From positions 1-64,000 of the forward strand of contig MU859135.1 of NCBI GenBank assembly GCA_033297205.1: DNA of 64,000 nt. The letters are read 5' to 3'. The notes under the pieces were generated by a model, which ran no database searches, was not told where the DNA came from, and saw nothing but the letters and a program-made list of their open reading frames with translations. How positions within the stretch are numbered: the stretch's first letter is position 1; every line of letters starts with the position of its first letter. Both the position numbers and the translations under genes were made by a program. The DNA comes from Pseudoneurospora amorphoporcata (lineage: Eukaryota; Ascomycota; Sordariomycetes; Sordariales; Sordariaceae). Shown here piece after piece: positions 46,634 to 59,403 of the stretch.

Positions 46634-47950
46634 CTTTGATAGCTGTCGCGGCTACAGTCAGCTTCCAGGTATTCGTCAGATTCGATTCAGATTCCTCTGT
46701 GAGAGGGAGGAGGAGGAAGGACTGCAAAATCGGTGCTTGATCAGATGCAGATGACGGTTGAGGGATTGCGCAAGCAGTTACTGACCGGTTTTCTTCTTGC
46801 ACTCTTTGGCTATGTTTGATGCTGCTGGGTCTTCTTGATGGAGAGGGTGGTGGTGATTGTGAAAGGGAGAAGAAGTGATGCCCATGGATAAGAAGAGATC
46901 ATTAAATACCTGCCCTCTGTAGATCGAGACCTCGGTGGTTGCCAGGTAACTAACGGATGACGGGAAGTGCGGGACTCAAGAAATTCTTGGGACAAAAGAT
47001 TTCGCAAAGTCCGCCGTTGGCCCTGAGAGCCTCTGACCGTCGAACGCTGGATGGATGAGGGCACCTTCGTTTGGTAAGACAATGATCAGATGATAACTGC
47101 ACGGCTTCCGTCATGTCTCATATGTGTATTGAGACGACAGACGACCGGAAAGGAAGCCGAGAACAGAGGTGCACCGGGCAGGAAGGGGCGACAGATACCA
47201 CGGAAAAGGCCGTGAGCTGGGATTGAGCAACATGATAGGAATGTTCTCAACTTACAGCTGAAGCCGCTGTTATGATCCAACTGCTCTCCAATATGTGTAA
47301 AAACAAATATCGGACTGATGATGTTTGCTAGCGGCGGGAGATAGATGATTGACAGATGCTCCGTGGAGCACGATGATGAATCCGGCGATGCCAATCGTAC
47401 CTAGGTAGACACGGGCAATCGATTTGTCAACTCCAAGCACCTGTGTTAGTTAAGGAAGGCAAGAGCTAGGTAGACATTCATGGGTGCCCACTGGTTCAAG
47501 CAGTTGCGAAACTCTGCTTCGTGCCTTCTCCCTGCCATCGTTCCTTCCTTCGATTGGACATGCGATGCAAAGAAGGAGTGTTGTCACCGCATCCCGCTCA
47601 CAGTTTCATCGCGACTTCCATGATCGGATGATCGCTCCATATCACCCCATCGAAAACGAGAAACGAAAACAACTTCTGCTTTTCTTGGTACCGTTTGCCT
47701 CAGCCGTAAATGCATTCATTCAATGCCCTTGGACTACTGAAACTCAATACCAACCTTCGTAAAAACGAGGTAAAGGCACCACAGCTCCAAGTAAAAGGTA
47801 TTTTCACTCTCAGAAGATGCACTCACTTTCGTCATCATGATATCTTCAATCATGATTCTCTCGTCCACCCCTGATGCTCCTTTTAAGACCACTCCATCGG
47901 CTAGGCACTCACCCATATGAACCCGATATGGCACCTTTTTACCCTCCTTG
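46634..47950. other. Intergenic, upstream of the RdRP gene
   Basis: Should hold the RdRP promoter and leader and, at the right, the 3' end of the D-lactate dehydrogenase gene, which is transcribed toward it. Frames in both directions are short and lack coding character. Confidence 0.45.
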
Positions 47951-50077
47951 TTACCCTCGACGATCAAAGATCTTCCCCGGGTTCATGATCCACTTGGGAT
48001 CCAATGCCAGCTTGATCGATTTCTGCAAACTCAGTCAGCGTCCCATCACTTTGAGCCTCACCCAATTCCTCCTGAATAATAGCAACTTACCATAACATCA
48101 AGTGTATCCGGCCCAACCTCCCACAGCAACGACTCCTTCTTTCCCCATCCAATCGAATGCTCACCCGTACATGTCCCCTCCATCTCCAATGCCCTTTTGA
48201 CCATATTCTTCACGCACAATTCCACCTTATCCCTCTCTTCCTTCTTCTGCCGGTTATAGATGATGCTCTCATGGAAGTTACCGTCGCCAATGTGCCCCAG
48301 AATGCTGGCAAAGAGACCCATATCGTCCATCTCTTTTTTGCTAACTTCGATAATGTCAGCTAGCCTGCTGAAGGGGACAGCGACGTCGGTGCTCCCTGGA
48401 ATAGGTTATTTTCGTTAGCTTTTGCTGTCTTTGCAGAGATAAACGGTGGTGTTGTTTGTTCCTATAAACTACCAAAATATCACTCATCGAACAAGCAAAG
48501 GAGAAAAAAAAAAAGAAGAAAAAAACAACTTACAAACTTCATCCCCCTCCTTCCTCAAAGCAAGCATACTCCACAGACTCTCTTTCCTCGCGGACCACAA
48601 CAACTTCTGCTCCCTAGCGTCCTTTGCAAACTCAAAGTTGCTCCCCTTATTTGTCTTGGTGATTCTCTGTACCAGGTCAATGTTCTCCTGCACGCTCGCT
48701 TTCGTCCCCGCAAACTTGAAGAATAGTGTCGGCATCTCCTTCCATACCCGTGGCGCCGTGGCCCCGCCCATGTTGACCACCTTCATCTGCACTTCGTCCA
48801 TAATCTCCATAGCCGCTACGGGAATGCCCCGTTGCATAACCTCGGCGGCCGCCGATGCTGCGTCACGGATCGTTGGGAAAGAAACGACTGCGACCGAAAG
48901 CTCTTCAGGGACAACCGCTAGCTTGAGGGTTGCTTCTGTTACGAGACCCAGTGTGCCTTCGGAGCCGACGAAGAGGCTGTTGAGATTGTAGCCGGCTGAG
49001 GACTTGCGCGGACGCCGGCGGGTCTTGATGACGGAGCCATCAGCGAGGACTACTGTCAGGTTGATGACCCAGTCTTTCATGGTGCCATACTTGACGGCGT
49101 TGGTACCGGAGCAGTTGGTACCGATCATACCACCGATTTTAGCGCTTGGGCCTGTGCCATATGTTAGTGTCTCGAACACCCACCAGTTTCAATCTCTTTG
49201 CGGACACACGACTTACCTGGATCAATAGGAAAGAACAGTCCACTCTCCATCTTAGCCAGCTGCTCATTCAGATCCTGCCACCCAATGCTCGGCTGAACAA
49301 CAATGTCCATATCGTCTTTGTTGAACTGGACGATTTGATCCATAAAGGCAAAGTCGACACTGATCCCCCCGAAAGGCGCGGAAAAGTTTCCTTCCAGACT
49401 GGAACCTCCAGAGTACGGGATAATAGGTACTCGGTACTTGTGACATATCCGTGCGATTGTCGACACTTGCTCTGTTGACCGGGGGTAGGCTACCGCAACT
49501 GGTAGTCCCTCCGGGTTGGTTGTTGACCACTCCGAATAACCATGAGCGTGGAGATCATCCGGGTCTGTCGAGAGGATGTCCTCGCCCTCAATCTCTCTTC
49601 TGATCTCAGCGATGGCCTAATATTAGCAACTCTGGCATTAGTCCCAGCTTTACACTCGCGATTTGAGAATGTAATGAGGTGATGGTGACTTGGTTGTAAC
49701 CAGTCCTGACAGCGATCACGCCAACGTACCAGCTCCATTTCGTGTAGGCTTGCGTAGTCCGGCGCAGGATAAATGCTATCCATAAGCAGAGCCCCGGGAA
49801 ATCCGTTATGCCGAAACTCTGACAGACTCCAACCAAGGAGACCGGCGGTAGTGGCGATGACAAAGGTTCCTGATACAGGAGGCCATGTCGAAGCCCATCG
49901 TGCCTGATGTGCTTTGCCATTGCTGCTACCGCTACCCTCTCCAGAGATGTTGCTCCGTACGGCCGAAGTGGTGAATCGCTGACGGTAGATGATGCTCTTA
50001 GAGCCCCCACTGGCACCAGGGCCAGCAACAGCCCGGCTGATGGGCCTCGCCACTCTCATGAGGTTGGTTGTTGACAT
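47951..50077 (-). CDS. Mitochondrial D-lactate dehydrogenase (cytochrome), FAD-linked (580 aa)
   Basis: Minus-strand join 50077-49730, 49616-49217, 49151-48534, 48395-48091 and 48022-47951; introns of 113, 65, 138 and 68 bp, 581 codons in frame. The enzyme oxidises D-lactate to pyruvate and passes electrons to cytochrome c. The N-terminus is a basic, Ser-rich mitochondrial presequence followed by a hydrophobic segment (GTFVIATTAGLLGW) for inner-membrane anchoring. The FAD-binding PCMH domain shows VPIIPYSGGSSLEGNFSAP and the spliced IDPGPSAKIGGMIGTN, then SAGYNLNSLFVGSEGTLG. The C-terminal FAD-oxidase domain has HIGDGNFHESI and EHSIGWGK. Length equals yeast Dld1 (587). The last exon encodes KLALDPKWIMNPGKIFD, the conserved end. 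Confidence 0.95.
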
Positions 50078-53000
50078 GCCGGTCAGCGTTGAAGATAGGG
50101 TCAGACACGCTTGCTTGAGTTGAGGGTGATAGAGTGTACCGTTGTTGCCGAGTCTGATGTGTGAAGCAAGTGTTCAACTTCACAGTTGATGTCCGGTTAT
50201 ATATGTACCGAATACTATCGTTTTCTCGGGAGGGACGAAATATTCAACACCGGTCGGCCCGATGAGCCCGCCTTGTGATGCTTTGTGAGCCTGATGACTG
50301 GGTACGACACAAACAACTTTGCTTTCTCGACGGACCTGATATTTCGCTTACCTTGGAGAGAGTTAGGTCGGAAGAGTGACGCTTTGACTACGCCGTACTT
50401 ATCAACTCGTGGCTTCGCTCTCACGCACATTTGCACCCAAGGAGAGTACCCACTCCAAAGACTAGGTCCGGATTGACACAGTCTTTGGAAAAGCGTACCC
50501 GAAGTCACACACTCGGCTCACCGAACCACGCACCGTGCCTATTTGGTAACAAACAAATGACCACCAGTCCGTCTGGGGTAAGGTTAGGTGTCTTAGTCTT
50601 TTGACGTTTTGAATCAGCTCTGGTGGGACCTAAACCTCGAGGCTTTTGGGGGGCTATGACGAGGTTGCGTGTGGATGACTTGATGACCAAATCGTCATAC
50701 ATTTATTTATATAAGATGATTGAACTTTTTCAGAAAGCGGTATACATAAAAGGCATACCCAAAAGGTGGTTGTAAAGCTTCAAGTGCGAATAAGAGTCGC
50801 TTCCATATTTGGAGAGGGATGCAGTAGAGAGAGTCGGGGTGAAGTAAGCTGAGAGGCCCAATAAAAAAGAATAATTTCGAGCTGGCTAGCTCAAGCATGG
50901 TAAACTGCCATCCGCACTCCGGAAAAGGCCCCTATGTAAGCCAAGTCTGTCAGGATTCTCCCAGGCCGCGGAGGGGGGGCGACAGGGACAGTACCCGTCG
51001 TCACCAGGTGAATCTGACAATTTGCAAAGCAGGGGCCGCACAGCAGGATCCGAACGGTGGCGGCACGAGGCAGGGCAGAGAGCTACCTGAGCGGGTATAG
51101 GCGTACTTGGTGTTTTTGTGACCAGCTTAGCTTGGAGGACTCAAGGGTATTGAGAAAATTGCCTGATAAATTTCACACTAGGAGTGTCCGGAAGGGGCTA
51201 GGCTAAGAGATGACTGGAGCCAGTGCATTTCTAATCGGCCACAGAGTTGTCATCTTACACAAGCTGAGAGGATCCTGGAAGAGGAGTGAAAAGACAGACA
51301 GGACATCCTTGACGCCACAGAAAATCGAGGATCTAGATCTCTGGTACCTCTAGATATGCCTGGCACAAGTCTCATCCGGTTGGTAGGGCAGCCTCGGGTT
51401 ACCTCATCGCCTGGCACTCGCGCAAGGCGTCCTGTCGTAGGAGACTGGGCAAAACTGGGTATCAAAGGATGGGATGGGGGTATTCGTGGGGAAAGGGAAG
51501 AAAGACAAATGAGAGAAACAAAGACCATGTAGTCCCACATCCTCCCACGCGTAGCTCACATGGCATGGGCGGGGGTAGAGACCGAAGGTCGGCACTGTAG
51601 TAGCGTCTGGTGGTGTGCTCGGACTAGTTACCGTAGCGAGCTAGAGGTCACGCCGCGCTTCAGGTACCTTACCTGAATTGGTGTCATCAAGTGGAAACTA
51701 AGGTAAAGATGGACTTGGCACTTGGTGGTGGGGGAGAGAAAGAACGACGTCTCGCGGCCGAGTTGCGCCTGAGGTAGCATCTCTGGAACACCCAACGAAA
51801 AGGTCGCTTGTCGTCGGCTACCTTTTCCGCTCACCAATCCGCTCTCTTTGGCAGTGATATGCCAACCGTTACAGTGGCCATTTCCTTGAAACTTCTGTAG
51901 AAGTTGGAAGTAGATTGCAACCCAAGGTCAGCGAAGTAGGTAGGTATAAGCCATGACCACCGTTACATGCATCGTAACTCCTGAGATGGGAATTCTCTTT
52001 GACGATTGGCCGTTTCTGAGTCATGGGGGTAATGGGGGTTACCGGCAATGTGTCCCAACGCCGTCGATCTGGCCACTGCCAGCAGCTCGCTCCCAGGTAC
52101 CGGTTTCGTGGTCCCGGACAAGGGAGGGCAAGCCACACACCTATGTAGAATGGATGTGGCGTTGGTTTTCGAGTCGTGAGGAAGAATAAAGTCGACGATC
52201 TACAGTGTCATGAAATTGGAGGCGCTGTCATGGGCGGATTCCTGGTGCCCCTCAAGCCTCTGAATGCCTGACTATTGTGAAGGCTTGGCAAACCCGGGGT
52301 ATCTCGCCCACCAGGCCCAGAGCCTTTTGCAACTTGTGCAACTCTCGAGGTCGAGTTGCCGCGCGTAGGTCGCATCCGTTACTGATCACTTGCTTTTGTC
52401 TGACGCATCAGCTCTTCGCCCACATGGTCGGGCCGCAATCACCAACGGACAATGCGGTGAAGAGCGTGCAATGTGCGGCAACTCCGTCACTTGAGGGTAC
52501 CATACCAGACTTGAAGTCGTCCATATGTATATCTGCATTTGAAGGCCCCGGATAGGGTGATCTGGCAGATGTATAGATGGCAGTGGTGTGTTCATTACCG
52601 GGTTATTGGAACCGCCGGAGCCGTATCTGGTTATTTCGGTGAAAGAATGCCTCTTATTGCGATTTTCAGGGAGAGTCAAGAAGGGCTATTCCTGGCCATG
52701 TCAGCCAGCTCCCGACGGCCTCATCAACATCTGATGTCCTTTCAAATGTGTCAGTTTGTGAAACGGTGTATCCAGAACGGACACTTACCATAAGTACAGT
52801 GAATATCATCTCTCATCCCTTTTCACCCTATATGTAGTTTTAATGGCTGGAATGCCCCCATACCATCCTTATGCTCGTCCAGTGATTTTAGTGCAGCAGC
52901 ATGGTAGGAATAGCAGTAAGCACGGGGATTGGATTTAACTGCCGAGGTCATGAGGACAAAAAAGAGGTGATGAAGTTGGCAATCGGCCGCGGGAGCAAAC

Positions 53001-54580
53001 AAAAGATGGCAGAAGTGAAGTGAGGTCAGACTTGCCAGAGTCATTTCCCCAGACGGGCGGGACCACGGCAGCGAGGTGACGGTGACAGAATGCTCAAGAC
53101 ATGGGAAGTGCGGGGAAGAAACGAGCCATTTGGCACCTCACTCAGATGCGGTGCAATTTTCACATGCCTCGTTCTGGTCGCCGTTAACTCCTGCCAATTC
53201 GGCCAAGTTGGAGACGCTCGCCGAGTCGTGTTGTGTTGCGTGAAAATAACGCAGTCACGATCCGTCAGTCGAGAACTCACCGAGCCTCGCTCGAGATTGG
53301 AGGCACGGAGAAACCATGCGGTAAAACTTGTTCAAGAGGGAGGCAAGCCCGGGCAGGCAGATAATAGGAAGGCAAGAGTAAGGTAATGATTGACCGAATG
53401 GCTGCCTTGAGACTGAAATGCGGTGCCTCTGGTGATACAACATAATGTTGGAAGGCGCAACTCAGATGCGATGAGGTTTGAAAATGTGGAAAGCTCTTCC
53501 CCACATGCAACCCTGGCGGAGCCCCGCCTGAACCCCTGCCGCTAGTAACAAGCCCCTCCTTGCCCGCGATTGTGTTGCCCTATGGAGACGCCAAGCCGGT
53601 GGAACTGCTCCGCATTGGAGCACCTTGACGGACCCGGGCGGTCCCACCTTCCAGAAGCCCACAACAGCTCCAACGGAAAGTGCACAACAGGCGGAACAAA
53701 TCACACGACGACCCCGATGATCCTCTCTCCGCCTTCTTTCCACTTCAAGTTTTGAACACCACCCCGCTTCTCAAAACTGAGCATTCCATCTTCCTTCTTG
53801 CCAAAAATGCACTTATACATATTTCCTCCCCCTTCATCGTCGGCAGTGGGGGAAAGAACTTTGCAGGATCGGACACTCAAGTCATTGCCGCACTCCCACA
53901 TCCCGTCATCCGTCAACATGTCAAAAGTTGGAAAGGCCCGACCCTGACCGACCGCTTCCAAGAGGCACAGATCGCTGAGCCTCAGAATGGAATTTCACCA
54001 CCAACCAGCTTCTAACATGGTCTCTGAGCTCTGAGACAACCTAAAGCCTGTGAGTCGTGTCCATTGGATCTGGCACAAGCGTCGCCATTCTTTCTGCATC
54101 GCAGAGGAGCAGATTCACTGTCATGGGGTTACACGGTCCCACCACCAGACCAACGACATCACAGAATCTTACCTAATCTTCCTGCCTCGGAATAACTGCC
54201 CCGTCTTCTGTCAGCTTACTTTGTTGATGCGCTCCTGTGGGAATGGCTTCCATTTCATACCTTGCACACCGCTTCTTTCGAACCAAGGAAACTGGAAACC
54301 GTTTTTTCAAACCCTCCTCTTCTCCTTCCCTTCCATCCTTTTTTTGAGTTCTATCAAGCTGAGCCAACATGAAGACATCAACTTTTACACACACCCTCAG
54401 CAACCGCACTTTCCTGTCGTCATACCCCATCCCGTTTCAAGCTTGTTTACTCCTTCGGCCGGCATGTCATACACTTCACCAATTCAAACAAAGAAAGCAA
54501 ACTTTCAAGCACAACCATTGTGGTCATATCTTGTCTCGTTTCTTCGCGTTCGAATTTGCTCTATCTCATGGCGGTCCGGG
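50078..54580. other. 4.5-kb region without a confident gene
   Basis: The left end is the promoter of the D-lactate dehydrogenase gene. The rest is GC-normal, not RIP-like, yet every frame is short, out of phase with its neighbours, or lacks coding character. Splice-aware reading by eye found no exon chain. I see no repeats or RNA genes. Confidence 0.4.
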
Positions 54581-55078
54581 ATGCCAAGGCATAAAGACCG
54601 GATTATCATTACAGACGACATCGGCGAGAGCTCAGGCGAGACGCCACCTCCAAATTCTCGAAGCAGAAAAAGCAATATGTCTTACGCAGAGTTGACAGGC
54701 CGGCAGGGTCAGACAACCGCCCACCTGCCCACTCATTTCGGAAGGATGGTACGGTGGGCAGTAAGTTCGGCCACAGTGCCGACTCGAATTCAGAACCCTT
54801 TCAGAAGCCAGAAGCCCAACAGCCGCCGTTATGAATGGCGGAAGCCAACGATCAAGTGTGGCGAGTAGCAATGGCAGCTTCGAGACTTTTCACTGGCCTT
54901 CCCGGTGTGCATCCTCGCAGCGTTCTTTCTCCGTCCTCACGGTAACATCCAAGACAAATCCCTGACCAGCTGGATATCACCGACTTCGTTAGCCAGTATC
55001 AAACTTCGCAAGCGTAGCAGCACTATGCAGGAAGCAATTTCTCTCCATACATGTTATGGCCAGCACACCAATGAATAA
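54581..55078 (+). CDS. Weak candidate: two-exon small protein (126 aa)
   Basis: Proposed join 54581-54760 and 54878-55078, with a GTAAGT donor and a GGCAG acceptor, phase 0, intron 117 bp. Exon 1 reads MPRHKDRIIITDDIGESSGE and on to HFGRMVRWA; exon 2 starts LRDFSLAFPVCILAAFFLRP, a possible membrane segment, and stays open for 66 codons. An unspliced alternative runs to 54868, and the start could be earlier (54458). No family is recognised. The chance of such an open exon arising randomly is a few percent, so this is only suggestive. Confidence 0.28.
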
Positions 55079-56653
55079 TGACCATGGATGAACAAGCGCC
55101 CATCGATCGTGACCCTTTCCCTTCCTTAGGCTTTAGCCAGGATTGGTCTAGACGGTGCGACAAACACCACATAGGCTCGACACTACTGCACTCACTTGCT
55201 TCTACCTCATGTACGATGATCAACATCCGGACATCGCTGAGAAGTAGTGTAGTTGACACCTCAATTTCTGTCAAGATGGTACCTACCACTCGCCCCTCGC
55301 AGCACTGGGAGCGACAGATGGACGTGATGAGAAAAAGCCTTCCGCAACCTTCAAGCATTTACCCGCACGTCAGCTGATGGTCACGAGACTGGGCAGGATG
55401 GCCAGATGAAACGTCAGTTGAATGGCTCCAAGCTTTCGAAGATACCAACGAGCCACAGCAGACAAGTTTAGTTTGCCTTCGCATACGTGAATGAACGGCC
55501 TCTTACTAGCTGGAAAAGGACTTGATTTCGGCGACGTTAACATCAACGCTAGGATACGACCATCCGAACAAAAGGAAATATTGCCACATGTATCATCCAG
55601 TGGATGTTCAAGTAAAGTCCCAGCTAGCCCGCACCGTCGAAGTATGCTGTCACCCGCCAACAGCATGAACTCACCATTCAACTTCTGATTTTCCTCTCCT
55701 CACCACGGATCCTTCCCCATCAATCATTACTTTCCCCATGAAATGTTGTGAACCGCGAGGAACGCCTTGGAATGTCGTGCTTACGAGGAGATTGGTGGTA
55801 CCGGCTAGGTTATTGCATACTAAGTGCTTTGCTATTACTTGATATGTACCACCTCTGCTTGTCCCAGGGGCTCGTGTATGCCTCAGCCTCAGTAACTTCG
55901 ACACTGACGGCCGTTGTCGTGCCTGGCTTAGCTTTGATCAAGCCGTTCGAAGGCGAGTATGTGCCGAGTGACACAGAAAACAAAACTTCCCTTGCCAGTA
56001 TTGATGAGCAAACAAAAACCAACGTAACCAGGTGAAGGAATGGCAACTCATCGGTGAATGAGCATCCGCTGATTCAGCTCACCGTGGTGAATTGTAGACA
56101 ATTCTCTATTCGCATTTCCTAGCCACTCACGGTTCTAGGATAACATAGTTGAGAAAGGACGACGACTTACGCCGAGTACGGGAAAGCCTTCAACACGCAT
56201 TTGACAAGTTGTCACCTACCACATGGGGGCGCAAAGAAAAGAAGAATCGCTGGTATAGACGTTGAAAAACAACCTTTATGGGAAGAGAGGGATTAAGAAA
56301 CGGTAAGACACGGTGAACATGGCAATAACGGCTTTGACTGGCTCAAACGGTCATTAACGGAGCAAATTTAAGCAAGGGCTGAGTCTTATGGAGACGTTCC
56401 TTTCTTCAGCTTCTTGACTAAGCTGTGTATCCACCCAGTCGCTGACTCAAGTCACTGATTTACCTACAGTCACTCGGAAGACCTAGACTGAGCCGGCGTC
56501 CCTGGCGGAGGAGGAACTTGCAACATAGACGCCGGTCACTTCGGCTCATCAGAGGAATGCGTCCAGTTATATTTCGCTGTAAGTCACTCTCTGGGAATTG
56601 GCTCGCAGCCATCACCACTGCTTAAGGACGTTTCTGTTATCTACACCTAGACG
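55079..56653. other. Region without a confident gene
   Basis: A plus-strand frame of 99 codons (55078-55377, MTMDEQAPIDRDPFPSLG...) begins at the stop codon of the preceding candidate, but has no further support. Other frames are shorter. No RNA or repeat is seen. Confidence 0.35.
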
Positions 56654-57016
56654 ATGCAGTACACAAAAGTGTGCTCTGTTATCTTCATTATACTGATTGA
56701 TCAATGTTCTTCTAAAGAGTGGATTTACATGGACACTACCATCAAAAGCTTGAAAGTGAACGCACAGAAGGATATCTTCGTCCATGATAGCGATCTCCAG
56801 CACAATCCACCCAAAGCTTCACTCGAGGATGGAGGTGAAGCCAAGCCCGAAACAGAACACCTCTCTACAACCTTCTCATCCCCTTCCTCCGCTGATGCCC
56901 CTGGATCTCCTCGTATCAAGACTGACCAAGCCATCAGGCCTACTCCGTTAGTCACCGGCTCGGGCCTGCTGCCCTACCACCCCGTCAAGCCGTCGAGCAG
57001 GCAAACAACACCATGA
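56654..57016 (+). CDS. Weak candidate: small hypothetical protein (120 or 95 aa)
   Basis: A single continuous frame. From the ATG at 56654 it starts with a hydrophobic stretch (MQYTKVCSVIFIILIDQCSS) that could be a signal or anchor; from the ATG at 56729 (MDTTIKSLKVNAQKD) it is soluble and acidic, then Ser/Pro-rich, ending VKPSSRQTTP. Codon choice improves after 56729. No family is recognised, there is no intron, and no neighbour suggests a function. Confidence 0.35.
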   Translation: MQYTKVCSVIFIILIDQCSSKEWIYMDTTIKSLKVNAQKDIFVHDSDLQHNPPKASLEDGGEAKPETEHLSTTFSSPSSADAPGSPRIKTDQAIRPTPLVTGSGLLPYHPVKPSSRQTTP

Positions 57017-59403
57017 TTCGCTCGGATCAAGCACACTCGTCACCCGAACGGTCTTCGAAACCAAGAAGGGAGCAAGAAAGGAAGGACCTTTACAGAGATC
57101 CAGTTATCTGTCTGTCTCTGCTCGGAAATGCCCCATCTACTCATTCCCGTCCAGCTAACACCAACACCAACACCCCACTACCTCACCACTCCGATCAACC
57201 CTATGTCATCACATCGCATCTCACATACTAGCGTATCTCTCCAAATCTCATCACATCCGACTCCTTCCGGACGGGCCAGTCTGGCCTTACAGTTCAGGAA
57301 CAGCGCGGTAACCGCGTTTTGCGCCCTTACCCTCCTCTAGCCTGCCCTTCACTCTCCAGTCACTCGTCTGTTTCTGCTTCCCCCGGCCTCTCCAACCCAA
57401 ACCAGCAGTCGAGCACTGTGTGTACCCAGTCCAGTCCTCCAGGCCAGCTTTCTGACTTAGTTGCTGCCCGACATGATGCTTCCGGCGCCACTATCACAAC
57501 GAGGTACCCTCTCTTGACCCCACCCGCTTGGACACTGATGCCTTGAAGGGTGATTCAAAGATACCCCAATAACATCTGAAGGACACCACGTCTAGGAAGC
57601 TTCGGAGTCTTCGGGGTTTAGTCCAGCGGGCGAGTCTAGTTACTCGTCTCCCCTAGGTACCTATAGATACCTAGCCACCCACCCGCTTTCACATTTCACC
57701 GAACCCTTTCCCTCGTCCCCCTTTTTCAATCTCCAAGTACACTACTCGGTGGTGGGCACCATTGAAAGTACCTACCACAAGGACCACTTCAACGAAGCCA
57801 CCGCATCTCTGTTCCTCTACACACTTTTGAAAATATGTAGTTGAGGCTAGGTGGAAACGGGGGACGCCAGCTCAAAGAGGACGAGGTAGATAGGCAAAGA
57901 AACAGGTACAGAGATTGGTAGGTAGGGAGTTGGATAGGTACCTGGAGGTGGGGAAGTACCTAAGGATAAGGCAGAGGTTACATCACACACCACATACATA
58001 CCTACCTTCACCTAGGAAAACAAGGTGAAAGCAGGGGGGAGGGGGGTCGAAGAAGTCAGGCGGGAACGCCCTGAGGTGATTCATCCAAAGAAAGTACCTA
58101 CCTAGCGAGCAAAATGAACAACTCTTATGGCTGGCTGTACCTGTTTCTACCAATGGTGCCGGCATCGTACCTTGATCCGTTTCCTCCTAAAACACTCCAC
58201 ATACAAAACAACCAAAGACGAAGAATGATCTAGAAGTTGGATGAAGGCCTAATACCACTAGTTCCTTCAAACGTGCAGGGATCGCTTAGAAGTGCAAAGA
58301 GTTGGACGGTCTGTGTTGAGTCTTTCCTTCCTCACTCATTCACTCACTCATCAACAACTTCATGACCTTTTAATGGGTAGGGGCGGGGCGAGAAGTGGGT
58401 AACGCCCAAGCAAGAGAAAGAAAGAGATTTATAAGCCGTGCACTACTTCTTTGTCCAGGACTTGGCCGGCCTACTTCCCCTTCTTATTAGGTTCGGGGGC
58501 GATCCGAAGCTTGACGAGTAGGGACAGGAGCTGGCCAGGTGGATGTAGGTATTACAGCGGTGCCCTATCCCAAGCCTCAAACCCGGTTGGTGCGCGTGAG
58601 GGACAAAATGGTAGACCTGGGCTTCGAGGCCCCTGACTAGGTGCAATGGCTAGGGAGATATCACCAACACTTTTCTTTCTTTTGGTAGCATTAAGGTTGG
58701 GTTGGGACTTTGGAACCCGGCCTAGAAAGAATAATTCCATGATGGGCTAGGGCGGGCAAGAACGGGAGAGTACTCGTTGGGGGGTAGTCAGTTCGCCAAA
58801 GGGTAAACGCGGCGGGCGGCTCGAGAAATGTTCGAATAATCCGAGTGGTTCAGAGCCGGGTGGGCAAGTGATCAGAGGTCGTTGGTTGGTGTGGCGTCGC
58901 GAAAGTCGGAATAAGGCCATCTAGGGCATGGTTGGGGGTTGACGAGCCGAGCACGTCGTTATGTGATGAGTTGGACCCCCAAGCACCCAAGCTAGGACCC
59001 TAGAACAATGTCACGGTATTCGTCAGTCGGAGATCTCGCCAATGGATTCAACAAAATAAATAAGCATATCACATTCACAATATAAGGTAGCGAGATGATA
59101 TGGATTAGACAGAGTTTGAATAAGGTTAAGGGCACGGGGGCCTAAGTTGTTGTAATCCAGTTATCAGGAGCCATGTTTGGGGCATCCATCTAGAACTAGA
59201 AAATACCTAGGGTCCGGAGCTAAGGCTCGTCGCTCTTACGCGACGGGTATCTTGAAATTTCACATTCCCCTGTAATAACTCCATATCCCAGCATGCCTCT
59301 TCTCAGTAGTAATCGTTAGGTATCAACAAGCCAAAAGCCCCCGTTTTATGCCCCGAAATCCTTAGTCATGGGAACCAGCACCAGAAAACACGATTGCACA
59401 CAT
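57017..59403. other. 2.4-kb region without a gene
   Basis: Contains repeated CCTAGGTA/TACCTACC-like words between 57640 and 58100 and otherwise unremarkable sequence. The last part is the 3' region of the S4 gene. No coding frame is convincing. Confidence 0.4.

Noticed and set aside
55810..56046. Signal-peptide-like minus-strand frame
   Set aside because: It opens at TTG, not ATG, and there is no in-frame ATG or acceptor site supporting a start.
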